DNA of 64,000 nucleotides from an uncultured beta proteobacterium (GCA_903823025.1 CAIJRK010000026.1:54504-118503), one strand, 5' to 3'; shown: positions 42,301-52,585, numbered from the stretch's first letter. Notes: generated by a model from the letters alone, not told the origin. A program made the numbers and translations.

Positions 42301-42479
42301 CCAGCCAACGCGCTATTGGCACTGGCGTGATCGGCGGGATGCTCACAGGCACGCTGCTGGCCGTGGTGTTTGTGCCGATCTTCTTCGTGGTGGTGCGCAG
42401 CTTCTTCAAAGGCAGCGAACGGCAAAACAAATTTAACTCCTCACACAGCCATCAGACTGGAGACACTCCCCATGACTAA
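39324..42479 (+). CDS. RND multidrug efflux pump, HAE1 family (AcrB/MexB type)
   Basis: Inner-membrane proton/drug antiporter, 1051 residues, 12 membrane helices and two large periplasmic loops. The N terminus MAKFFIDRPIFAWVIALFIM is typical. The proton-relay aspartate pair is in GIVVDDAIVVVENVERIM near residue 406, and the relay lysine in GLSAKNAILIIEFAKDLQ. Substrates cannot be predicted in detail, but the family exports hydrophobic drugs, dyes and solvents. The 3' end overlaps the outer-membrane channel gene by eight bases. Confidence 0.97.
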   Translation: MAKFFIDRPIFAWVIALFIMGLGITAITQLPISQYPPVAPPAIVINVTYPGASAQTLEDSVLAVIEREMNGSPGLIYMESIAQANGTGNITLSFEAGSNADLAQVDVQNRLSRATPRLPSAVTQQGVRVDKSRSNFLLFTILSSDDPDWDPIALGDYAARNVVPELQRIEGVGQAQLFGTERAMRIWIDPAKLLGFNLSAADVTAAIRAQNVQVSAGEIGSLPNVAGQGIAATVIVDGQLANADEFGKVILRANADGSTVLLKDVARIGLGAQAYATSARLNGVPSTGIGVQLSSSGNALATAKAVRAKMHELESFFPAGMKWAIPYDSSRFVEISIKQVALTLVEAIVLVFLVMFLFLQNWRYTVIPTIVVPIALLGTFAALLAMGFSINVLTMFGMVLVVGIVVDDAIVVVENVERIMSEEGLPPLEATRKAMGQISGAIIGVTVVLISVFVPLAFFGGAVGNIYRQFAAVMGVSIAFSAFLALSLTPALCAALLKPVEAGHQHVKTGFFGWFNRSFARGTKNYEKGVARILPRAGRYLVIYAAIVGAAVLVYRQLPTSFLPNEDQGTMLVNVQLPPGATQGRTLSVMQQVEGFMLKQPEVASMVSVLGFSFSGQGQNAALAFVTLKDWSERTEPGSSAAGLAGRAFGALAGIRDAFIFPLSPPPIPELGSSTGFNFRLQDRVGLGHDALVAARGQLLGLAAKSPVLTQVRPDGLEDAPQLQVDIDRDKASALGVGFDAINSAISTALGSSYVNDFPNNGRMQRVVVQADAPARMQPDDLLKLSVLNNQGKALPLSAFATTRWITGAMQTIRYNGYPSMRISGNAAPGYSTGAALTEMENLAAQLPQGFGFEWTGQSREEKLAGSQSLIVYTFAILAVFLCLAALYESWTIPFAVILVIPLGVLGVLLATLLRNYSNDVYFQVGLITIIGLSAKNAILIIEFAKDLQAQGKSVIESALAAAHMRFRPIIMTSLAFTLGVLPLALASGAGSASQRAIGTGVIGGMLTGTLLAVVFVPIFFVVVRSFFKGSERQNKFNSSHSHQTGDTPHD

Positions 42480-43881
42480 CAAGCGTCTCGCACCGCTGGC
42501 GCCCTTGGCGGCAGCCCTCTTACTGGCGGGTTGCAGCCTGATGCCCACTTATGAACGCCCGGCTTCACCGGTGTCCGGGCAGTGGCCGGACAGCCCCTCG
42601 CAGACCAGCGCCACAGCACCCACGCCTGCGTCGAAATTGGCCTGGCAAGAGTTTTTTGCCGATACATCGCTGAACCAGTTGATTGACCTCGCGTTAACCA
42701 ACAACCGGGATCTGCGAATCGCGGTGCTCAACATCGAGCTGGCGCGTGCCCAACTAGGCATCCGACGCGCCGATCAGTTTCCCACGCTAAACGGCACGGT
42801 GACCGGCTCGCGCACGCCTAATAGTGAGGGTGGCATTACCAGCGTTTACAACGGCGGGTTGCTGGTCACCGCTTATGAACTCGATTTTTTTGGTCGGGTC
42901 TCCAGCCTCAAAGAGCAGGCGCTGGCACAGTATCTGGCGAGTACCGAAGGCAGCAAGACGGCCCAAATCAGCCTGATATCGACTGTCGCCCAAACCTGGT
43001 TGAGTCTGCTCGCCGACGAAGAACTGCTGGCTATTTCCAGTCAAACGCTACGCACCCGCGAAGACTCGTTGCGACTCGTCGCTCTGCGTCTTGAACACGG
43101 CGTGGCCTCCGAGCTGGAGCACTACCAAGCACAATCGTTGACCGAGAGCGCACGGGCCACCCTGGCCCAGCAGCAACGCCAACGCGCCCTGAATGAAAAC
43201 GCGCTGGCATTGCTCATTGGTCAAGCCATGCCGATTGACGTGCGCGCACGACTCAGCACCGCACGACTAACGCAACTGCACATGCCGGAAATCCCCGCCG
43301 GACTGCCCTCTGAGTTGCTCACACAACGCCCTGACATTCGCCAAGCTGAACAGCAATTGATTGCGGCCAATGCCAATATCGGGGCGGCGCGGGCGGCCTT
43401 CTTTCCGCGTATTTCGCTGACAGCGGGTGCCGGCTCGGCCAGCAATGAACTGGCGGGCCTGTTTAAAAGTGGCTCATGGGGGTTCACGCTGGCGCCGCAA
43501 CTGGTGCTGCCTTTGCTGGATGCCGGGCGCAACCAGGCCGGACTGGATTCAGCCCGCACGAGCCGCGACATTGCCGTGGCGCAATACGAGAAAACCATTC
43601 AAAGCGCTTTCCGTGAAGTGGCCGACGCACTGGCTGGACGCACCACGCTGGCCGAACAACTGCGTGCCCAACAAGCGCAATCTGAGGCCGAAACGCAACG
43701 CCTGCGCCTGACGGACTTGCGTTACCAAAACGGTGCGGCCAGCCAACTCGACTGGCTTGACGCCCAGCGCTCACTGTTCAGCGTTCAGCAGGCTTTGGTA
43801 CAAACCCGGCTGACCTATTTGCAAAACCAGGTCGCCCTTTACAAAACGCTAGGTGGTGGCGTGACGTTGCCAACGCCCTGA
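42472..43881 (+). CDS. RND efflux outer-membrane channel lipoprotein (OprM/NodT family)
   Basis: TolC-like trimeric outer-membrane factor, 469 residues. The signal peptide has lipobox LLAG-C21. Two OEP repeats are visible, with typical segments SLRLVALRLEHGVASELE and TDLRYQNGAASQLDWLDAQRSLF. The GGAG ribosome-binding site nine bases before ATG 42472 fixes the start inside the end of the pump gene; the longer open frame upstream is rejected. It completes a three-component pump. Confidence 0.95.
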   Translation: MTNKRLAPLAPLAAALLLAGCSLMPTYERPASPVSGQWPDSPSQTSATAPTPASKLAWQEFFADTSLNQLIDLALTNNRDLRIAVLNIELARAQLGIRRADQFPTLNGTVTGSRTPNSEGGITSVYNGGLLVTAYELDFFGRVSSLKEQALAQYLASTEGSKTAQISLISTVAQTWLSLLADEELLAISSQTLRTREDSLRLVALRLEHGVASELEHYQAQSLTESARATLAQQQRQRALNENALALLIGQAMPIDVRARLSTARLTQLHMPEIPAGLPSELLTQRPDIRQAEQQLIAANANIGAARAAFFPRISLTAGAGSASNELAGLFKSGSWGFTLAPQLVLPLLDAGRNQAGLDSARTSRDIAVAQYEKTIQSAFREVADALAGRTTLAEQLRAQQAQSEAETQRLRLTDLRYQNGAASQLDWLDAQRSLFSVQQALVQTRLTYLQNQVALYKTLGGGVTLPTP

Positions 43882-43907
43882 GTCCCAAGTCGGACTTTTT
43901 CACCGGC

Positions 43908-43939
43908 AAAAGGCGTCGCATCATGCGGATGCGCCTTTT
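43908..43939 (+). terminator. Terminator hairpin after the efflux operon
   Basis: AAAAGGCG (43908-43915) pairs with CGCCTTTT (43932-43939), and inner TCGCA/TGCGG-like bases extend the stem. The arm itself supplies the T run. It lies 27 bases after the channel gene stop. Confidence 0.75.
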
Positions 43940-44072
43940 GTTCATTTGCTATTTGCCTGGCCTTGCGCTAGGCTTTTTTTTGAATTCTGCTGAATTTATT
44001 TATCTTTCATTGTTTGGCAAAAACTATTTTTATCAAGGAGCCAGCAACCTCGCGCAAACCCGACATTGACGA

Positions 44073-44101
44073 TTGACAAGAAAATATACGGTCAAGATAA
44101 T
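44073..44101 (+). promoter_or_regulatory. Sigma-70-type promoter of the minor pilin operon
   Basis: Perfect -35 TTGACA (44073-44078), spacer of 17 bases, and -10 GATAAT (44096-44101). The predicted start point is about 55 bases before the fimU-like gene. The rest of 43940-44163 is AT-rich and holds no gene. Confidence 0.7.
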
Positions 44102-44163
44102 TCAGCCCTATTTTTTCAAAACGTCAATTTTTAAGCGCTTAAGTCACTTAATGCCCTGCTGTT

Positions 44164-44745
44164 ATGCAAGACCGATCTTCTGGTTTTTCACTGATTGAGC
44201 TGATGGTCACGCTGACTATTTTGGTCATCGTGACCACCTTGGCGACGCCTTCCATCCAGACCTACGTGTCGCGCAGCATCCTGCGTGCGATCAGTGCCGA
44301 CTTCACGCTGTCGATGCAGCGTGCGCGCACCGAGGCTATCAATCGCAACGAGTGCGTCGCCATTTGTCTCTCCAACACCAGTGGCACCAGCACCCCCCAA
44401 TGCAGCACGACGGGACAAAACTGGGGGGTGGGCTGGCTGGTCTTTCGGTTTCCGAGTTGCGGCATACCGCAGGCCATCGGCGCAGACAACCCGGACGCTA
44501 CGCCAGCCAAGCGTGAAGTCGTGCTGTTTGTGCGTGAAGGCGTGAGTGAGCGTTACACCTTGAACAACAGCAGCTCAGTTCGAGCCGTCATCTTCAACGC
44601 CCGCGGCTTACCCAGCACATCGGCCACCCAGTTCAACTTGCAGGACACGCAAGCCCTCACGGGCGAGGCCAGCTTCAATCGCACGTTTTGCATGGACATG
44701 GCGGGGCGGGTTTTGATCCTGGCTTACGGCGCTGCTTGCCCATGA
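44164..44745 (+). CDS. fimU: GspH/FimT-family minor pilin (FimU type)
   Basis: Type IV pilus minor pilin of 193 residues. A short leader ends in glycine with cleavage before phenylalanine (SSG/FSLIELMVTLTI), followed by a hydrophobic helix of about 20 residues. The globular part carries four or more cysteines, probably forming disulfides in the periplasm. No clear ribosome-binding site is seen. The stop overlaps the pilV ATG (ATGA). It is the first gene of a minor-pilin operon that primes pilus assembly. Confidence 0.88.
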   Translation: MQDRSSGFSLIELMVTLTILVIVTTLATPSIQTYVSRSILRAISADFTLSMQRARTEAINRNECVAICLSNTSGTSTPQCSTTGQNWGVGWLVFRFPSCGIPQAIGADNPDATPAKREVVLFVREGVSERYTLNNSSSVRAVIFNARGLPSTSATQFNLQDTQALTGEASFNRTFCMDMAGRVLILAYGAACP

Positions 44746-45365
44746 ACGCACCTCGCCCGCCCAACCGCACCCGTGGCGCCACCTTGATTGAAGTGCTGGT
44801 TTCGATCTTGCTGATGTCTTTTGCCCTGCTCGGCATTGCTGGCTTGATGGGGGCCACGATTCGTTACCAGTTAGGCATCGAGAGTCGCTCGGTGGTGACC
44901 TTGCTCTTTAACGACCTGACCAGTCGCCTGCGTACCAACCTGGCACAACTGGCCGACTTTGACGCCAGCGCCTATCTTTACTCAGCCACTTGGGCCAGCC
45001 AACAAGCAACCATCACCGCGCCCGCTTCAAACTGCGGCCCCACGGCAACGACAACTTGCACGGGCACCGCCAGAGCGGCTTATGACCTTTGGGAATCCCG
45101 TAGCACCACCCGACGCGCCTTACCGCAGGGCAGTCTGCAATTAAGCGGAAACACGACCAACGGTTTTGTCGTCACCTACCTGTGGCTCGACAAAGACTAC
45201 ACCGACCCGGCCATCGTCACCACCGCCAACCCAAGCGGTTTGAGAACCAGCGCCACCTGCACCACTTCGGGCACCCAAACACAGCGGCAAACCTGTTGCC
45301 CAATCGCCGCCAATGTAGCCAGTACACCCGGCGTGCGATGCCTTAACTTGACTTTTATTCCTTAA
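44742..45365 (+). CDS. pilV: Type IV pilus modification/minor pilin PilV
   Basis: Minor pilin of 207 residues. The prepilin cleavage site is RTRG/ATLIEVLVSIL, with alanine instead of phenylalanine at +1, as often in PilV, and the invariant glutamate at +5. The C-terminal half has several cysteines (ATCTTSGTQTQRQTCC). ATG 44742 overlaps the preceding stop by four bases; the longer frame upstream is not coding. Confidence 0.85.
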   Translation: MNAPRPPNRTRGATLIEVLVSILLMSFALLGIAGLMGATIRYQLGIESRSVVTLLFNDLTSRLRTNLAQLADFDASAYLYSATWASQQATITAPASNCGPTATTTCTGTARAAYDLWESRSTTRRALPQGSLQLSGNTTNGFVVTYLWLDKDYTDPAIVTTANPSGLRTSATCTTSGTQTQRQTCCPIAANVASTPGVRCLNLTFIP

Positions 45366-45369
45366 ACCT

Positions 45370-46386
45370 ATGCGGCATCAGACCTCCTGCAAACGTTTTT
45401 TAAAAGCGTTAAAAAAAGTCAACGGCTTCACGCTGATAGAACTCATGGTGTCCCTTTCTATCAGCCTGGTTATCGTGATTGTGGCCTCCTACGCCTACTT
45501 GGGAACCCGTGAATCGCAACGAACGCTGCTGGAGAAAGCCTATGCTTTTGAGAGCGCAAAGTTTGCGCTGGATGTCATAGGACGTGATATTGAAAATGCC
45601 GGTTTTTATCCCGCCATTCGTTCTGAAACCGGCTCTGAAACGCCCAATGCCATGACCGTCGAAAACTACATCAACCCCTTGCCTGCCAGCCCGCCAACGG
45701 CTTTTAACACCCCAGTTTTTGGCTGTCAGGCTGAGCGGTTTTTACCGGCATCTCAGGTCTGCGCTGCCCACAACGCAACGGTCGATGCCGATGCGCTCGT
45801 CATCAACTACTACACCAGCGATGCAACGGGTCTGGACATCGGCAACCGGGCCGATTGTTTGCGTCAGGATGCCGCCAACGATGAAGCCACCAACAACCAG
45901 ACCGGGCACGTTCGGCGCCATGTCGCACATGCCTCCACCGCCATGGCAGAGCGCCCTTTTTTAACGCCCCAGCATCCGCTGTTCGTCTCCAACCGCTACA
46001 CCTTGATAGCCACCACACTGCAAATAGAAGGTCAAAGCATCGACACTTTCAGCCTCGCCTGCCACGGCAACGGCCAAGCCACCCCGGACAACACCTACCT
46101 GTCCATCATTCCTGGCGTGGATCAATTGCGTTTTTATTTCCTAGTCAAAACGGGCACCAGTTCACGCTTTAGACTGGCCGATGCTGTCGGGGCCGACTGG
46201 CCTAACGTCATCGCCGTGCGCGTGTGTTTATTGGCCCGCTCGCTTCAAAGCGCACGACTACAAGGTCGAACTTCTTACGCGCTTGAGGACTGTGACGGCA
46301 CCAGTCACGCTTATACGGACGGGGTAGAGCGTCGGGTATTTAGTCAGCTATTTGCACTTAACAACCAACTCCACGATACTTTTTAA
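45370..46386 (+). CDS. pilW: Type IV pilus assembly protein PilW
   Basis: Minor pilin of 338 residues. The leader ends KKVNG before FTLIELMVSLSISLVIVIV, so the prepilin peptidase site and E+5 are intact. The large C-terminal domain has paired cysteines. It is placed between pilV and pilX, the standard order fimU-pilV-pilW-pilX-pilY1-pilE. Confidence 0.9.
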   Translation: MRHQTSCKRFLKALKKVNGFTLIELMVSLSISLVIVIVASYAYLGTRESQRTLLEKAYAFESAKFALDVIGRDIENAGFYPAIRSETGSETPNAMTVENYINPLPASPPTAFNTPVFGCQAERFLPASQVCAAHNATVDADALVINYYTSDATGLDIGNRADCLRQDAANDEATNNQTGHVRRHVAHASTAMAERPFLTPQHPLFVSNRYTLIATTLQIEGQSIDTFSLACHGNGQATPDNTYLSIIPGVDQLRFYFLVKTGTSSRFRLADAVGADWPNVIAVRVCLLARSLQSARLQGRTSYALEDCDGTSHAYTDGVERRVFSQLFALNNQLHDTF

Positions 46387-47169
46387 ATGATGGTTTACCG
46401 TGCGTCAGGGCATCCCTCAAAAACAAACTCTGGCGGCGTCGTGCTAGTCATTGTTCTGATTTTTATGTTGGCTTTGTCAACACTGGCTGTTCTCAGTGCC
46501 CGTCATGCCACCTTAGGCGAGCGCCAAGCCAGCAACGAACTTGAATACCAAGTCGCCCGACAAGCGGCAGCCTCGGCGCTAAGAGACGCCGAACGCGACT
46601 TGCGACTGGATTCAACAGCGACACCTGCGGGGGCCGTTTGCACACGCGGGGGACGGCTACGCACAGACGATGCGGTGATCAGTGATGATGAATTCACAGC
46701 CGCTTGTTTGCGCGGTCAATGCAAACTAGCTGCAGCGGTTTACAACGTCACCTGGTCCTCAGCGTCCACCACCAATCCCGGCGAACCTTGGTGGCCCATC
46801 TCTAAAGGCGGCGTCTGGAACGACACCTTCAGCGCCAGCAATTGCAGCAGCTTCACCGGGGGCGTGCCTTTGGGAACTTTCACGGGCGCGCCCTCGCTGG
46901 CAGGCGTTATTCAACCACCGCAATACCTCATTGAGTACCTGAGTCCGGCACAAGAGACGGGCGCTGACTTGAAGAGTTTTGACTGCCCGACTTCTTTGCT
47001 GGTCACCTCAAGCGAGGGACTGGCTACCGCCGACACCACGTCACCAACGCCAGAACCCCAAGTGCTGAACATGCCTTGTTATTTGTTTCGAATTACAGCG
47101 CGTGGTTTTGGCCCAACGCTGAATGCGCAAGTCGTGATGCAAACCTACTTTCACCTCATCAAGTCCTAG
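46387..47169 (+). CDS. pilX: Type IV pilus assembly protein PilX
   Basis: Minor pilin-like protein of 260 residues. The N terminus reads NSGGVVLVIVLIFMLALSTLAVLS, the PilX variant that lacks the glutamate at +5. The conserved segment QASNELEYQVARQAAASALRDAERDL follows. The start immediately follows the pilW stop; a second ATG is adjacent. In Pseudomonas PilX works with PilW and PilY1 in pilus priming. Confidence 0.88.
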   Translation: MMVYRASGHPSKTNSGGVVLVIVLIFMLALSTLAVLSARHATLGERQASNELEYQVARQAAASALRDAERDLRLDSTATPAGAVCTRGGRLRTDDAVISDDEFTAACLRGQCKLAAAVYNVTWSSASTTNPGEPWWPISKGGVWNDTFSASNCSSFTGGVPLGTFTGAPSLAGVIQPPQYLIEYLSPAQETGADLKSFDCPTSLLVTSSEGLATADTTSPTPEPQVLNMPCYLFRITARGFGPTLNAQVVMQTYFHLIKS

Positions 47170-47189
47170 AAAAACATTAGGAGTCAGCC

Positions 47190-50100
47190 ATGTCCATCTT
47201 GAAATTACCGCATTTATTGTTAGGTCTGGCGCTGTATTTTTTCAGCACGTTGTGCGCCTACGCCGTGCCACCCAACACCTCGACGACGGTGTATGCCTCC
47301 GTACCACCCAACATATCTTCATCCGGTTCCAAGCCGATGTTGATGCTGGTGGCCAGCAAAGACCACACCTTGTTCAGCCCGATGTACACCGATTTTGAAG
47401 ATTTGGATGGCGACGGCCTGATTGACGTCACCTTCAAACCCGACTTCAAATACTACGGCTACTTTGATGCCACCAAGTGCTATCTGTATCAAAACACCCG
47501 GTTTGAACCCAGCGCCAATGCCACCTTCACCAGCGGGCGTTACGTCTGCGGCGGCTCAGAACAGTGGAGTGGCAACTTCCTGAACTGGGCCACGATGACG
47601 CGCCTCGACATTGTGCGCAAGATGCTTTATGGCGGACAGCGCTACGTCGATAGCAGCACCGACACCGTGTTGCAAATCGCCCGCGTCTCACGCGACTCGC
47701 ACTCCTTCGTCAAATACTACAAAGGCACCGACATTCGGGACTACACCCCATTTACGACCACCAGCCTGATCAAGACCAGCGGTAACAACGCCAACCAATA
47801 TGCAGGCTTGACGCTGTGCGTTCAAGCCAATGCCAATGACAATGGTCTCTCCGGCACGCCGCTCATGCGCATGGCCAAAGGCAACTACCGCCTGTGGGCG
47901 ACCGTAGAAGGCGGCTCTGTGTGCAACTGGGACAGTGGCACTTTGGGCAATAAGTTAAACCGCTACTACGGCGGCACGCAAGCGTACCAAGGCAATGGCG
48001 GCGTCAACCACGAAGCCACCTACCCGAACCAAAGCACTGATGGGGCCTCCTACAGTTCCAAAGGCCCGGATTTAACGGTTCGCATCAAAGTGTGCAGTGC
48101 CAGCCAACTCGGCGCCGAACGTTGCCAGGCCTACGGCAGCGGCGCCAGCCTCGTTTACAAACCCGTCGGTCTTTTGCAAGACTTTGGAACGCCCTTAAAC
48201 GGCAGCACCGCCGCCCGCACCGAGTTTGGCCTGATCACCGGCAGTCACGACCAGAACCTCAAAGCAGGCGCGCTGCGGAAAAATATGAACGACCTGCTCG
48301 ACGAGATTCAGCCAGAAACCGGGCAATTTTGCTTCAGTACCGGCGCGAGTTGTTCCGGCACCTTGACCGATGGCCGGGCGTACACCTCGGCGGGCGCCAT
48401 CAAAGCGCTCGATCAAATCATTCTTTACGGCAAAACGGCGGGCAGCTACGACGGCTCCAACGTCCAGTTGCCCAGCGAGATGAGCAATGGCACGCTGTCG
48501 GCTTGGGGCAATCCGGTGGGCGAGATGCTGGTGCAGGCGCTGCGCTACTACGCGGGTCTGTCCTCGACCAACCCCTCAAGCACCAGCAAAGATACGGGCG
48601 TCTCGGTGCCAGTCGCCACCTGGAGCGACCCGCTGTCCGAGGCCAACACAACCCGCACCTCGCGCTATGGCAAGTCCATGTGTCGCCCGCTCAATGTGCT
48701 GGCCCTCTCCAGCAGCGCCTTGAGTTTTGACGGTGACGATGCCGACACTGTTTTCAGCGCCCTGCCCAACCGCAGTCGCGGCACCTTGACGGACTTCACC
48801 AACACCATCGGCACAGCCGAAGGCATTAACGGAACATTGCGTTCAGTAGGATCGGTGACGGGTGATTTTGGAGAAACCTGTTCCGGAAAAACAGTCAGCT
48901 CGCTGGCCAACGTGAGTGGTATTTGTCCGGAAGCGCCTGCCGTGGGCGGCACCTACAAAATTGCGGGCGCCGCGTTGTATGCCAACACCAACCGCCTGCG
49001 CACCGTCACCTCACCACCGACAGATTTGCCGGACTACGCCCTCAAGGTCAAAACCTATGCGGCCTCACTGGCCGGTGGCGTGGCGCGCATTGAAGTGCCG
49101 ATTCCCAACACCAATCCACAAAAATTTGTTTACATCACCCCGGAAGGACTGTGGGCGTCCAACAACAACACCAAGCGAATGCCTGCCGCGATGCTGACCT
49201 TCTCGGCCATTAGTTCATCCAATACCCACGGCGCCTTCATCGTCACCTGGAACGATTCCTTGTTTGGCGGCGATTACGACATGGACATTGCCGGTTATCT
49301 CCGCTACGACATTGTTGGCACGCAGGCGCCTTATCACCTCAAAATCACCACCGACATCATCAACGTCGGCGCGGGTTGGACCGGCTCACATGGCTTCAGC
49401 ATCATCGGCACCACCGGATTTGACGGGCGTTACTTGACCCACCGGCACAGAACAGCTGACAGCGTGATTGCCAACGCGGCCGGTTACCTGTGCGGCAACA
49501 GCACTTATCTGGGCGCCACCAACTTGGCCACGGTCACGTTAAATCCGGCCATTCCACCCGCCACCGGCAACGGCACTTGGGCCTGCAACGTCAATGTGAC
49601 CAATGACAACAACAACGTGCAAGACCGCGATTCACCCGTTACCCTGACCTTTGAAATGGCGGGCGCCGAGTCCGTCACGCTACGCGACCCGCTGTGGTAC
49701 GCCGCCAAATACGGCAGCTTCACCCCCACGGTCACCACCAGTTCAACCGAGTTGCCCGACACGCCCCTGAAATGGGATACGCGGCGCAACGATGGCAAAT
49801 CCTGTGGCGGCGGTACGGGCCTGTCTTGCCAGGACGGCGAGCCGGATGGCTACTTTTTAGCGCGCCGCCCCGAGTTGCTGGAGCAACAATTGCGCGACAC
49901 GCTGGAGACCATCATCAACACCACCAACTCGGCGCCCACCGTGTCGTCAACGCAACTCTCCACGGGTTCCCTGAAATACATCGCCACCTTTGAACCTTCG
50001 CAAAACTCAGGCTCGGTGGTCGCTTATGAATTAACCAGCACGGGCCAGTTTTCAGCCACACCGAGTTGGGATGCCGGACAAAAACTCAGCACCATCGCCC

Positions 50101-51893
50101 CGAGCGCGCGCCAAGTCATCACCAATGACGCCACCACCGGCACGGCGTTCAGAACCTCAACCTCTTTTTCAACCAGTTACCTGGAGGCCTTGCTGGGTAC
50201 GGGCGCCAGCGCCTTGACCATCCCGCAGGGCAACCAACTCATCGACTACCTGCGTGGTGAGCGCAGTCAGGAAAAACCGGCGGGCATCTGGCGTGCCCGT
50301 AGCGTGAGCAACATCATGGGGCCGATCATCAATTCATCGCCTTGGTTGCAAGCGCGGCCTTCGGCTCAAAACCTGGGCACACTGCCCTCGGGCGCCCCCA
50401 GTTATGCCGCTTTTCTAACCCAGCAGGCCGCGCGTGAGCGACTGATTTGGGTCGGCGCCAACGACGGCATGTTGCACGGCTTCAAAGCCCAGGGAAGCGA
50501 CGGTGGCACACCCGTCTTGTCCTATATTCCATCGCCTTTGGTGAGCCGATTAAAAACCATGGCCCAGGATGCCACCCAGATTATTTCCGGCATGGACGGC
50601 AGCCCCTACACCGGCGATGTGTTGGTTGGCAACGCCTGGAAGACCTACCTATTTAGCAGCCTGGGGCGCGGTGGACGCGCTGTGTTTAGTCTGGATGTCA
50701 CCTCGCCCAGTGCGCTGACCGAGGCCAATGCCGGAAACATTTTCAAATGGATGTTCAGTTCAGACGACGACGGCGATCTGGGTTATGTGCTGGGCGACCA
50801 ACAAACGCACGCGATCAGCAATCAGGCCACGGCCATCGTTCGGATGAACAACAACAAATACGCCATTTTGGTGCCCAACGGCATCGGCTCGGACAGCGGT
50901 CGGGCTTATCTATTCGTTCTGTTTGTGGACGGCCCGGCCACCTCGGGCGGCGCCTGGACGCTCAACACCCACTACGTCAAAATTGCCACAGACACGCTGG
51001 CGGGTAACGGTTTAATGGGCGTGAACTGGGCCGACACCAACAATGACGGCAAGGTTGACGTTCTGTACGGTACCGATTTTTTAGGGCGTCTCTGGAAGTT
51101 CAACGTCGCCAGCAGCAACCCCAGCGACTGGCGCTCTGCGTTCCCTGCAACCGGCACACCCGTGCCATTGTTTGAAGCCAAAAGCGGCACGCAGCGACTC
51201 GCGATCACAACCGCGCCCGTCACCAGTTTTCCCAGCTTTGGCGGTGTCATGCTGGCCTTTGGAACCGGCAGCGCGATAGGGTCCGGCGACTTCCCCGACA
51301 GCAGCAAAACCCAGCGATTCTTCAGTATTTACGACCGGCCCAGTTGGGGCACGCGCGCCTTGCCCAACAGCAACTTGTCCACCTTGGTGCCGCGCACGCT
51401 CACGCGACTGACCAACGGAGACGTTTATGTCAGCGCTGGCAACACCGCGTTTGACCCGGCCCTGCACGATGGCTGGTACCTTAACTTTTCAGCTTTATCG
51501 ACGGGCAGCACGCTCAATAATGAAATGGTGTTGAGCAATCCACAAATGAGGAACAGCATTTTGTTTTTCTCAACGGTTCGGCCTTCCACGGCGTCTGTTA
51601 ACAAATGTTTTGCCGATCCAGAGGGCACGCTTTACGCCATTGACCCCCTATCGGGCACGCCCAAGGTGGCGGTTCTGGGGGTTGTGGATCTGGTCGTGAA
51701 CGGCGTCACCATCACGGTCAACAAAGCAGGGATTGCCCTGCAAGATCAAAAAATCACAATTCCACTTAAACAAAGCGGGACAAAAGGCAATCTCAAAATT
51801 GTGGGCCAAAAGTCAAACATCGACCTGCCTGAATTCATGCGCGTGATGCGTCGCCAATGGCGCGAAGTGCCGGGTATGAGGACCGACCAATGA
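47190..51893 (+). CDS. pilY1: Type IV pilus tip adhesin PilY1
   Basis: Large secreted protein of 1567 residues associated with the pilus tip, adhesion and surface sensing. The signal peptide is residues 1-25 (LCAYA). The C-terminal beta-propeller has the signature region ([36 protein letters not shown]) and a calcium-binding loop [16 protein letters not shown] near 1281-1291, matching the DxNxDGxxD site of Pseudomonas PilY1. A second EF-type loop, DLDGDGLID, lies near residue 71. The central part is low in complexity and rich in S, T and G. It is downstream of pilX by 20 bases and overlaps pilE by four. Confidence 0.93.
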   Translation: MSILKLPHLLLGLALYFFSTLCAYAVPPNTSTTVYASVPPNISSSGSKPMLMLVASKDHTLFSPMYTDFEDLDGDGLIDVTFKPDFKYYGYFDATKCYLYQNTRFEPSANATFTSGRYVCGGSEQWSGNFLNWATMTRLDIVRKMLYGGQRYVDSSTDTVLQIARVSRDSHSFVKYYKGTDIRDYTPFTTTSLIKTSGNNANQYAGLTLCVQANANDNGLSGTPLMRMAKGNYRLWATVEGGSVCNWDSGTLGNKLNRYYGGTQAYQGNGGVNHEATYPNQSTDGASYSSKGPDLTVRIKVCSASQLGAERCQAYGSGASLVYKPVGLLQDFGTPLNGSTAARTEFGLITGSHDQNLKAGALRKNMNDLLDEIQPETGQFCFSTGASCSGTLTDGRAYTSAGAIKALDQIILYGKTAGSYDGSNVQLPSEMSNGTLSAWGNPVGEMLVQALRYYAGLSSTNPSSTSKDTGVSVPVATWSDPLSEANTTRTSRYGKSMCRPLNVLALSSSALSFDGDDADTVFSALPNRSRGTLTDFTNTIGTAEGINGTLRSVGSVTGDFGETCSGKTVSSLANVSGICPEAPAVGGTYKIAGAALYANTNRLRTVTSPPTDLPDYALKVKTYAASLAGGVARIEVPIPNTNPQKFVYITPEGLWASNNNTKRMPAAMLTFSAISSSNTHGAFIVTWNDSLFGGDYDMDIAGYLRYDIVGTQAPYHLKITTDIINVGAGWTGSHGFSIIGTTGFDGRYLTHRHRTADSVIANAAGYLCGNSTYLGATNLATVTLNPAIPPATGNGTWACNVNVTNDNNNVQDRDSPVTLTFEMAGAESVTLRDPLWYAAKYGSFTPTVTTSSTELPDTPLKWDTRRNDGKSCGGGTGLSCQDGEPDGYFLARRPELLEQQLRDTLETIINTTNSAPTVSSTQLSTGSLKYIATFEPSQNSGSVVAYELTSTGQFSATPSWDAGQKLSTIAPSARQVITNDATTGTAFRTSTSFSTSYLEALLGTGASALTIPQGNQLIDYLRGERSQEKPAGIWRARSVSNIMGPIINSSPWLQARPSAQNLGTLPSGAPSYAAFLTQQAARERLIWVGANDGMLHGFKAQGSDGGTPVLSYIPSPLVSRLKTMAQDATQIISGMDGSPYTGDVLVGNAWKTYLFSSLGRGGRAVFSLDVTSPSALTEANAGNIFKWMFSSDDDGDLGYVLGDQQTHAISNQATAIVRMNNNKYAILVPNGIGSDSGRAYLFVLFVDGPATSGGAWTLNTHYVKIATDTLAGNGLMGVNWADTNNDGKVDVLYGTDFLGRLWKFNVASSNPSDWRSAFPATGTPVPLFEAKSGTQRLAITTAPVTSFPSFGGVMLAFGTGSAIGSGDFPDSSKTQRFFSIYDRPSWGTRALPNSNLSTLVPRTLTRLTNGDVYVSAGNTAFDPALHDGWYLNFSALSTGSTLNNEMVLSNPQMRNSILFFSTVRPSTASVNKCFADPEGTLYAIDPLSGTPKVAVLGVVDLVVNGVTITVNKAGIALQDQKITIPLKQSGTKGNLKIVGQKSNIDLPEFMRVMRRQWREVPGMRTDQ

Positions 51894-52381
51894 ACCGCCC
51901 CATTTATAGGCACAGGCACAAGCGCAGACACGGTTTCACGCTGCTTGAACTCATGATTGTGGTGAGCATTATTGGCATTTTGGCGGCCATCGCTTTGCCC
52001 AATTACACCGAGTACATCGCCCGTGGACGCCGCCTCGGTGCCAAAACCGAATTACTCATGGCGCAGCAATGGATGGAGCGTCTCTACAGCGAAAGTTACA
52101 GCTATGAGCAAGACGCCGCCGGCACCGCGCTGGCAACACTGTGGACAAGCCAACCGTTTAGCACGTCACCCCGAACGGGCGAAGGCGCACCGGCCTACAC
52201 CCTGAGCGCGACCGCCACCGCCAGCACCTACACCCTGACCGCCACCCGAACCGGAGCCGCCAGCGGCGATAAATGCGGCGACTTCACCCTGGACCATACC
52301 GGCCTGAAATCAATCGCCGCCAACACCTACAGCAGCCATTACGCCAGCCTGGCCGCCGCCGTGCAAGACTGTTGGCGCTGA
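51890..52381 (+). CDS. pilE: Type IV minor pilin PilE
   Basis: Pilin-like protein of 163 residues. The cleavage site is [28 protein letters not shown], with an unusually long basic leader of about 15 residues. The C-terminal domain has two cysteines (DKCGDFT and QDCWR) forming the probable D-loop disulfide. The start overlaps the pilY1 stop as ATGA. It is the last gene of the operon; the position after pilY1 favours a minor pilin over the major subunit. Confidence 0.88.
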   Translation: MNRPIYRHRHKRRHGFTLLELMIVVSIIGILAAIALPNYTEYIARGRRLGAKTELLMAQQWMERLYSESYSYEQDAAGTALATLWTSQPFSTSPRTGEGAPAYTLSATATASTYTLTATRTGAASGDKCGDFTLDHTGLKSIAANTYSSHYASLAAAVQDCWR

Positions 52382-52428
52382 AGTGACACCCACATCACCA
52401 GTTTGAGGCCAACCCGAATTGGTGCATG

Positions 52429-52443
52429 GCACAACAACAGTGC
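52429..52443 (+). promoter_or_regulatory. NtrC-like binding site upstream of the nitrate operon
   Basis: GCAC (52429-52432) and GTGC (52440-52443) are separated by seven bases, matching the NtrC core GCAC-N7-GTGC. The centre is about 127 bases upstream of the predicted start point, a normal enhancer distance. An adjacent half site GGTGCA lies at 52421-52426. Confidence 0.6.
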
Positions 52444-52536
52444 TTTCCCTTCTATCCTTCATCCAACAAGGCGTTAATCCTTATAAAACAAGCCTATATT
52501 GCTATCTATTAAATAGCAAAAAGCTTCCAAAATAGC

Positions 52537-52551
52537 TGGCACAGTCATTGC
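52537..52551 (+). promoter_or_regulatory. Sigma-54 (-24/-12) promoter of the nitrate operon
   Basis: TGGCAC (52537-52542), five bases, then TTGC (52548-52551) is an exact match to the RpoN core. The GG and GC doublets are separated by the required ten bases. The predicted transcription start is about 52563, leaving a 168-base leader before the first gene. Confidence 0.88.
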
Positions 52552-52585
52552 GTAGATAACTCCGAGACCCGCAAGGGTTATGCGG

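Noticed and set aside
52567..52578. First leader hairpin ACCC-GCAA-GGGT as an ANTAR hairpin
   Set aside because: It has a four-base loop and does not show the six-base A1/G4 pattern; the alternative CCGCA/TGCGG pairing gives a seven-base loop.
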